Shown here in pieces: positions 56,738 to 64,000 of a stretch of 64,000 nt of DNA. A model generated the notes under the pieces. It was not told the origin of the DNA and made no database searches. It was given only the letters and a program-made list of their open reading frames with translations. Source of the stretch: Tyto alba (Eukaryota; Chordata; Aves; Strigiformes; Tytonidae); contig NW_024881322.1 in NCBI RefSeq assembly GCF_018691265.1, positions 7,440,001-7,504,000 of the forward strand, written 5' to 3'. Each line of letters opens with the position of its first letter. Position 1 is the stretch's first letter. The position numbers and the translations under genes are program-made.

Positions 56738-57538
56738 GAGAGAACCATAGGAAACAGGGCTGGAAGGGACCTTTCGAGGTCTAGTCCAGCCCTCTGCCCT
56801 AAGGCAGGATCAATTATACCCAAATCATTCCTGACAGATGTTTGTCTAACCTGTTCTTAAAAACGTCTGGCAATGAAGGTCCCACAACCTCCCCAGGCAA
56901 TCTCTTTCAGTACTGTTACAGCTAGAAAGCCTGTCCTAATGTCTTCCTTAAATCTCCTTTGCTGCAATTTAAATCCATTAGTTCTTTTTGTATTCCCAGT
57001 TGACACAGAGAACAATTTATTACTTGCCTCTTTGCAGCAAGCTTTACATATCTGAAGACTGGTATGACATTCTTATTCCCTTCTCTGCATCTCCTTTCTC
57101 TAGATGTATAAACCCACTTCTTTCAATCTGTCCTCATAGGTCATGTTTTCTAGACTTCTGATCAATACCACTACTTTCTGTTGGAATTTCCAATTGGTCT
57201 ACATTTTTCTTTCTTGAACTATAGTGCACAAAAGTAGACACGTTACTCCAGCTAAAGTCTGAAGCAGAGAATAAGTAGGGTAAGATTACTTCACATTTCT
57301 TCTCCATGACACAATATATATAGAGCCAAAATTGCATTAGCTTTCCTCACACCGTGGCCTGTGTTCCATTTTTAATTCACAGCCATCACAGATCCCTTCT
57401 GCAGAATGACCATTGAGTCAGTCGCTCCCATCATTTATGTATGTTGTTGGCTATAGGAATTCAGTGGCAAGATCCTGGAGTTTCCAACAGTTAACTTCTT
57501 CGAATTTAAACCTATTCACCTCAGACTACCTTGTTCAG
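56738..57538 (-). mobile_element. CR1-family LINE, 3' region (antisense), about 800 bp
   Basis: The plus strand reads as the reverse complement of a CR1 3' end. It has agaaccataggaaacagggc and then tggaagggaccttt...ccagccctctgccctaaggcaggatc. Next come a 'catcctgac...ctgttcttaaaa' segment and cctaatgtcttccttaaatc. These are followed by the diagnostic cttgaactatagtgcacaaaagtagacacgttactccagc block, agatcccttctgcagaatga and gaatttaaacctattcacctcaga. CR1 3' ends normally carry an ATTCTATG-type octamer array; here it survives only as agaaccatag. The copy is old, with many substitutions and no open frame. Boundaries are good to about 10 bases on the left and less certain on the right. Confidence 0.92.
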
Positions 57539-59479
57539 GTAAGGAGCTCAGGTATCTATCAGTATCATTTCACTCAGAGCAATGGAGTAACATCAGAAAA
57601 TAATTTAGCACAAGCTGCCCATCCAGCATAGAGGAATTCAGCAATGGTTCTTCCCATTAGTACCATGTTTAGCATATTCAGTCTGCAATAGTCCGAAACA
57701 CAATGATTTCATTTTAGAGGAGTTGAAGCACTTTAAAATATAGAAAAATAGACACTGAATATTACAGCTCAGATGTATCCCAATATGATGAAAGGTCTCC
57801 AACCTATCTGTATCCTGATGAGCATAATGCCAGTGAGTGGAAGGCTCGCTCAATCACCAATAATACCCAAATTAGGATGAAATGGGAAATATATCTTACC
57901 AGCTCCACCTTGGTTAGTTGTCCGAAAGGGAAGTTCAATCTCTATTCGTATCTGTAATGTATGGAATTATATTTGTCTTACTATACTATCTTGAAATGTG
58001 TGATGAGAAACCAGGTATTGTTTCTCTTTCTGCTCTGCAGGCAGGTCCCTCTCTGTAGCAGCTGGAGTAATTTGCAGGTATGCCTGCAAGCAGAAGGAAC
58101 AAGGTTTCTCACAGTAATGGGGCTTAAACAACAACCAAAAAATACACTGTGGTAAGAAAAGGGTTAACTCTTTAAGTGCCACAGTGGTTTTTCACCTGAA
58201 ATAGAATTACAAGTTACCAACCAATGTTTATAAGCACAATAGATATTTAAATGAAATTTTTAAATTGCTCTGAATTTGACCCTCCTCTAATTTTGATTTT
58301 TACCAAGTATTTGAAACAATTTAGCATGATTAGGAATTAATAGTGGAATATTCAGTAGCTCAGAGGAACAAGTCTTCTAATTCCCATCAAACTTGAACAC
58401 ATAATTCCCATAGGTGCCTTTGAAAATCCCTATTTTGAATGTTGTCCTTTGGATAAACAGCTCAAACATCACCAGCTTTCTACACAAATATGGTCTGCCT
58501 GCAATAATTTATGAAAATCATAAAATTGATTTAAGCTCTTCTCAGTACTCCATAAATTTTATGCAGCCCTTAAATTATAAAACTGCTGCTGCTGCTGTGG
58601 CGCTGATCAGAACAATGCTTAATCTCTTTTCTTGAGATAGCTGGCATGTCAGAGAAGAAAAGAAGAGACTCACGCAGCTGAATTGTTTGTTTCAATTTAA
58701 CAGGGCAGAATAAAACAGCCTAGATGCCAGGGCTCTAATCCCACTGAGACTCTGTGCATCAAGCTTTTATTGCCAAAATAGTTGTTTTAACCTTCCCCTG
58801 CCTTTCCTTGGTTTTAAACCAGAAAATAACTTTCGTTGATTTCACAAGGATACTTTTTTTGCGTACATCATCAAATTTGTGACACTTGAGATGTTCCCCT
58901 TCTAATTTATAATCAGTGTGTTCCTGTTCTCAGATGCATGGCAACAAAATTCTGCATCTGTCCAATTACATACTGCTGTAAAAAACTCTGCAAACCTCAC
59001 TACACTTATCAAATAGCCTCTCTCTCAGCCCAAAGCTGTACCAGAATGAACGTAGGTTTTTTGCTTTTACTAAAATTAGACTTTTTAAGACTGACTTTTT
59101 TTATCTCTAACTTCTCTGGCAAAAAAATTAAAACCATCATTTTTGGCACTGAATCCAACACAAGGTGAAAATCCAAAGAAACCGTTTGAATGGGCTCCTT
59201 TACTCTTAAATGTGGCCTAGTCACACATTAAAACTGCAGACTGCTTTGGCTTTGTTGAGATTTTGGTTTGTGCTAGCTAACTCCGATTAAGAGCATGCTC
59301 ATTTTTCTGGTGAAGTCTCATCTGGAGTAGGACAGTTTTCAAAGGCAACTGCTCAGGACGTTATTAGAATGACTCTTTGGTGTGTGCTTCATCCTGGGGA
59401 TCCAAAGCCAGCAGCTGCTGTAGTCTTTTTCTTCACACTGACACTTTCCAACTCTTTCCACTCTCCAGGTAATGCTTCC
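57539..59479. other. Non-coding DNA between two LINE-like stretches
   Basis: A possible minus-strand acceptor (cttctgcttgcag) at about 58,086 precedes an open frame reading AYLQITPAATERDLPAEQKE. It has only a weak donor (TATA|GTAAGA near 57,990) and no recognised family. A CTG repeat of four units lies near 58,586. This stretch may be unrelated sequence, or it may separate two parts of one old LINE insertion. Confidence 0.45.
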
Positions 59480-59950
59480 TAGTCTGTCATTCAGACAGTC
59501 GTCATCTTTAAGGGATGCATTTTCAACCTTTTTACACTCACGCTTTTCTCCCACGTAACCCTGTGAGTTTCATTCTTCCTCATGCGCTGTTTTTGCTCAG
59601 AGGTATACAAACCATCTGTGCCTCTAATACAATGTTCTTAAATAGCCTCCAGGCAGATCTCTATGGTTTTTAAGTACTTCTCTTTGCCCTTCAGCCTGCT
59701 GTTAACCATTTTCCTCATAGTTTTATAATCTGCCCTTTTAAAGTTCGTTGTTACTGTGTTGTCCCTAAGGGAACAAGTCTTTCATGATATCAAAACTAAA
59801 AGTGTGCAGTGATCACCGTTACCCCACGGAGGCTTGACAACACCTTCCTCTAATAACTTCTGCCTATTACAAGGTAGCTCCCTCTTGCCCATGGCCTTAC
59901 TAATCAGTCATTGCACTGAGGACTGCCACAAGAGTCAAGGAAAAGGAATC
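59480..59950. mobile_element. Decayed LINE-like (probably CR1-related) sequence
   Basis: Several phrases in order recall antisense CR1-type sequence of turtles and crocodilians. They are taatacaatgttcttaaata, gcctccaggcagatctctatgg and tttttaagtacttctctttgcc. Further on are ataatctgcccttttaaag, gtgatcaccgttaccccacg, gaggcttgacaacacc and cattgcactgaggactgcc. The match is from memory and patchy, so family and ends are uncertain. It lies about 1.9 kb to the right of the clear CR1 3' region, the direction in which older (more 5') CR1 sequence would be expected if both derive from one insertion. Confidence 0.45.
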
Positions 59951-61352
59951 CTTTGCCATATGGATTGGAGTGGCACCAAAGCCACTTTACATCTCCTGAT
60001 AAGAGGAAAAACTGCTTTTGCCAGCTGTTGGCTTTACCTCCAACAAAAAAATAAGAGACATAGCAAGGTAAACGCTGTAAAATTCAATCTTGTGCAACTT
60101 TCCTGACCGGTCCCATACATTTTCCCCAGGAGGAAGCTACTTCCCGAGGGCTGGTTCTGAGATTTTATAGGTTCTCAAGATCTTGAGAAAGTCTAGAGGA
60201 GGTTGCAGTGAAATCCTGTGATATTTCTCCCCTGGTTTTAATGGCTACTCTTGTGACTGCTACCTCTGGAATGCTCTCAAGGATGTGGGGTAGAAGGGGA
60301 GGTCTACTACATGAAAAAAAATCTCTGCGGATTAACACCTCGCTCTAGGAATGGGAATAAAGTGATGATACTGAAGAGGCAGCTGATACACCAGCCTTTG
60401 TTTGCTGAATGCACAAAGGATCGATTTATGGCATCTTGCCACAGGAGAGGGCTATAGGTTATTTAACCAACTTCAATGGACAAACACTTGCTGAGACTGC
60501 ATATCACACCTCTTGTGCTGTAGCAAAGGTAATGACTCATCTTCAGGCATGCCTCATGTCCTTGAGAATGCAATTGGCTTTACACAGCCAAGTGAAGCAT
60601 TACTTAGTTAATACAGTACAGCACAAGGGAAACAATCAGCTGAAACGATGACATTGCTACTTCCTGCTTCAATATAAATCTAGAGCTTCCTAACAGGATT
60701 ATATACTGAAGCACTGTAAAAAAAGACATTAAGTCCTGTGATGAAACTTAAAAAATGTGTAATTAAAACAGCTAAATACAGGCTTCTTGTGCTCAGTGTC
60801 TGCAAAACACAGCCTCTGATCCTCCAAATGATATTTCCTGGAAAAGTGCTGGACACAAAGACTATCAGAATAGAATTCTGACTCATTCCTTTCTGTTTAG
60901 GCCAATAAAATGAACATTTGCAATACAACAAATCTGTTTTGAGAAAAAAATTAACCTTATCAGACAGGATAGAAATACAACCAAGGGTAAGGAACTCCTG
61001 GGCCACCTGCCCACATATGCATTTTCTTGCTCATTCTGTCCCATGTCTTTGCAATTTCTGTGTCATAATGCAGCATTCTTGATGAGTCACCTTGATTCCT
61101 ATCATGAAGAGATTGTTTCTTCAAAAGGAAGGTGACAGAGCATCTCACCCTTCTTGAGGACATCCAAGCACCTCTGCAACATGAAAAGCCTCCACTATAA
61201 ATATCCATTGCTGCAATGCTACTACAGTTCACCAGTTTTGTTCCATTTTACTGCTCTGCTAAGACGAGTGAGAACTAACACCAGCATCAGTGAATGGTTT
61301 GGAGTCTCGACAAACTGGGAAATTTCAAAGACTTTATTAATTAAATACTGTG
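59951..61352. other. Non-coding DNA
   Basis: The first 350 bases may continue the decayed LINE-like stretch but are not recognisable. Reading frames reach 108 codons (60,680-61,006 minus) with no domain. No RNA gene seen. Confidence 0.5.
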
Positions 61353-61411
61353 CAAGATTCCCATATTAGGTAACAGACCACATCTGACCAAGATCCCCAT
61401 ATTAGGTAACA
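61353..61411. repeat. Direct repeat, 23 bp at 36-bp spacing
   Basis: CAAGATTCCCATATTAGGTA and then ACA occurs at 61,353-61,375 and, with one change (T to C), at 61,389-61,411. The sequence after each copy has diverged, so this is either an old 36-bp tandem duplication or a pair of selected sites. Confidence 0.9.
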
Positions 61412-64000
61412 AGCCTCAGCTACTTTTACCTTGCTCCTCCACAGCACTTCTCACACTTAGCTGAGTAAACTCCGTAAGTAAAAAAAATACTTACACATTC
61501 CCCACTACAGGAGGGGAAAAGGACTGGGGGATGGGGGCAAGGAAGAGAGAGAGTGAAAGAAAAAGGCAGGAGAATTGTCCATTCCAGTCTTAGCCCACAT
61601 TCCATGTACTTACTTTGGCTTCCCCTTTATTAGAAAGTTCTTGCAATTATTATTTTTTCATGGCCCATTGCTTAAGGCAGGTGATTGCTTAAGACAGTTT
61701 CACATTTCTTTCCTAAATGAACAAGTAATTGTTCTCTTTAGTCACAGGTTTCATGGGGAGTTGATGGCGTGTGTAATTTTCCTGGTGTGTCACATTAAGA
61801 ACACTGAATTTTCACATGACTACTTGACTAAAATGCTTCTGTGCATCACTCACACCTCTTAATAAATATATCCAATTAGTTATTGTTAGGGGAACTAGGA
61901 GTGAAATACAATGAATACAAAGGTCTCCTGGTCAGAGCACTACAAATCACAGTCAGAATAAAGGAAAGAAACTGGGTTTCCGTATCCACCTTTCTTTCCC
62001 CTGCTGTGTTGCCTGAAGGACAACATACCTTTCATTATATTATTTCCAAGTAAACCAAATTAATTTATTTGCATTCCAGACATCTGTAATGAAGTTGTAG
62101 GGCAAGGAGCATGATTAAGCGAAAGTACTGCACCCAGTATTTTGAGGTAACCCTCTTTTTACTACTGGACTTGAGTCTCCAAAGTCTTTCAACTAGAAAT
62201 AGCAATTTTTAAATGGAATTACTAACCAGATTCAAACAAGACCTCAATCTTATTTTGAACATGCCAAATCAGCTGCCTATTTGGGAGGCCTAATTTTAAG
62301 GTAAATCCAAATTCCCTCTGATCCTTGGCAAGCACTTATCTCTTGATAGCCATGCCTCCTAAACTGCCTCACAGCTAAAGTTAAGAGCTCTCAGGCTGTG
62401 CACGAAAAACGTAAGCGAGTATATTTTTGTGCTGACGAAGAGAACCAGAAAAGTTTAAGTAAGCAGTCAATGGTTAAATCATTCTTTCAGATGAGTCTCA
62501 GCAAGTCAGAGTATTTACTCAGTTGCTGAAATAAGCCCAAATATTCCTTCAGTATACTGTAATGCTACAAGATTTCTCATGGGTATATGTATATATTTTT
62601 TTAATGTATTCAAACAAGCTTTAAGTATACAAAATAAATGGAAAGATTAATCCCTGGGAACCTTTGATTCTGTATTTCTTCTTCTTACATTTGATTTTCT
62701 TTTTTATATGTGCAGAATACAGAAAAATGATGTATTTACAAATGTAACATGTCCTCATGGGAATAATCAGGTTGTGACACTGCACCTCTGGCAGGTCTAA
62801 TATCAGACCAGTGCTACAAGACTTTAATATTATAGGTCTGGTTTTGATTTTCTGAAAGGACAACTGGTTTATTCATTTTCAAAATCAGGGTAACATGCAC
62901 TCATACAATTAGTGTGAAACACCATGCAGACTTGTGTCTGATTTTATGCTGCAGGAAGTTGGTATGTACAGACACGGGTAGCAGTCATAAGAGGCTTCAT
63001 TATCAGGTGACAAAAAAATCCCATTTTATGTACTGAAATTTTCATTAAAGTATCTTTGTACCACTTGAAGAAAACACAATTTATTGTTTAATACCAGATT
63101 AACAAACTAAAACCAGCTGTTTCACACAGCAACTTCAAATTTGCTCCTCAGTGAAGCTTTATAGTCCAAATAATTTAAAGTGTCCTGTCACACAGCAGAA
63201 CTGGTTTTATCACCTCATACCCTGTCATTCTGCAGCAGTCTCAGGTCTTGCTTATATATGGTTACAGAACACATCATACTTCCAAATAATTTCAAAGTCA
63301 CTAGTCCCATTTCCACCACTTTGTCCTCCCCAGTCCCATCAGCTCTCAGTATTGTTTTGAATTTCAGCACATCCTGTTACATAAACGGTACAGAAATGGT
63401 CACTTTCAGTGTATGGTACATGGGCAACCGAAACATTGTAAAACTTTGTACCACAAGGTTTCTTGCCTTAAATTTCCTGTTTACAATTTCCTACTTGAGG
63501 AAAATCAAAATAATGATTTACCACATCTTAAAGATGAAATATAATAGTTTTAAATAAGCTGTCTGAGATCCCAAATAATGATGAACCTATAGGTAGCCAA
63601 CTGGAACAAATATACTTAAAAAAAAAAAAACAAAAACACAAAAACACCACCAAACCACTGAGCCCATCAGTGTGATAACCTAAATACACAATCTCCAAGG
63701 GGTTAGGCATCTTTCTTTTGCATTAGTTGATATCACCAACTACAATAAAAATTTCTGTATCTTGCTAGCACGATCAATTCAGATGAAGTTGATGCTTCTT
63801 AGACTGCATTCACCAAAGACAGGATTAAGACTACACAAATTTAGCAACTGCAGGCTCACTTACTGCAAGGGCTCTGCATAGAGCTAGTTTGCCAAACCAC
63901 ACATGCAGAAGTTGTGCAAACTGCTGTTAGGCTGTGAGACAGAAAACTTTGCTCTCTGTTCCACAGCAGTGAAGTCTCTCTCTTTTCAATGTTACGTCAA
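61412..64000. other. AT-rich non-coding DNA
   Basis: A purine-rich patch lies at 61,510-61,575 and a poly(A) run of 13 at 63,618-63,630. The longest frame is 125 codons at 63,180-63,557 plus, in AT-rich DNA, with no domain, acceptor or donor. No repeat family was recognised up to the window end. Confidence 0.55.

Noticed and set aside
1..64000. Prokaryotic or viral gene system, CRISPR array, tRNA or rRNA
   Set aside because: No dense coding, no Shine-Dalgarno-led frames, no regularly spaced repeat-spacer array, no cloverleaf-type A/B box pairs and no rRNA-like blocks were seen. No endogenous viral gene was recognised.

Overview
This is nuclear genomic DNA from a vertebrate, most likely a bird; a crocodilian or turtle is the main alternative. 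Four things support this. There is no dense run of long reading frames and no sign of operons. The DNA is mostly AT-rich with isolated CpG-rich patches. Homopolymer and simple repeats are common. The recognisable interspersed repeats are old CR1-family LINE fragments of the sauropsid type, with no mammalian Alu, B1 or L1 sequence. The low repeat density favours a bird. The species cannot be fixed from the sequence alone.

The window is overwhelmingly non-coding, either gene desert or very long introns. No gene could be named. The best protein-coding candidate is a single minus-strand exon at 27,804-27,940. It is open throughout and flanked by a long pyrimidine tract plus CAG and by an AG|GTATGT donor. 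Two weaker minus-strand exon candidates lie at 54,942-54,985 and 53,198-53,425, and one plus-strand candidate at 30,048-30,285. If the minus-strand exons are real, at least one transcription unit runs right to left. The strongest promoter candidate is an unambiguous CpG island at about 52,261-52,640, with GC boxes, two E2F-type sites and a YY1-type site whose core holds a minus-strand ATG. Weaker CpG-rich patches lie near 30.05-30.31, 33.42-33.67, 35.82-36.09 and 46.04-46.34 kb.

Layout: 1-17 kb is unremarkable AT-rich DNA with a compound trinucleotide microsatellite at 7.1 kb and several poly(T) runs. A CR1 3'-end fragment on the plus strand sits at 17.2 kb. From 19 to 38 kb several blocks look like developmental enhancers, being complex sequence dense in TAAT/ATTA, octamer-like and GATA-like words (19.0, 21.7-22.3, 28.2-29.4, 30.5, 32.5 and 37.6-38.1 kb). 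The 28.2-29.4 kb block, next to the best exon, is the most striking. From 38 to 52 kb is non-coding DNA with a 28-bp tandem duplication and a full RFX X-box. From 52.3 to 52.8 kb is the CpG island. From 53 to 64 kb are the weak exon candidates, an ancient repeat fragment, a clear 800-bp antisense CR1 3' region (56.74-57.54 kb) and a more decayed LINE-like stretch (59.5-59.95 kb).

I found no rRNA, tRNA, CRISPR array, viral gene, or prokaryotic or mobile gene cassette. I did not find a new biological system. The most useful leads are the orphan exon at 27.9 kb, the CpG island it might connect to, and the enhancer-like cluster beside it.
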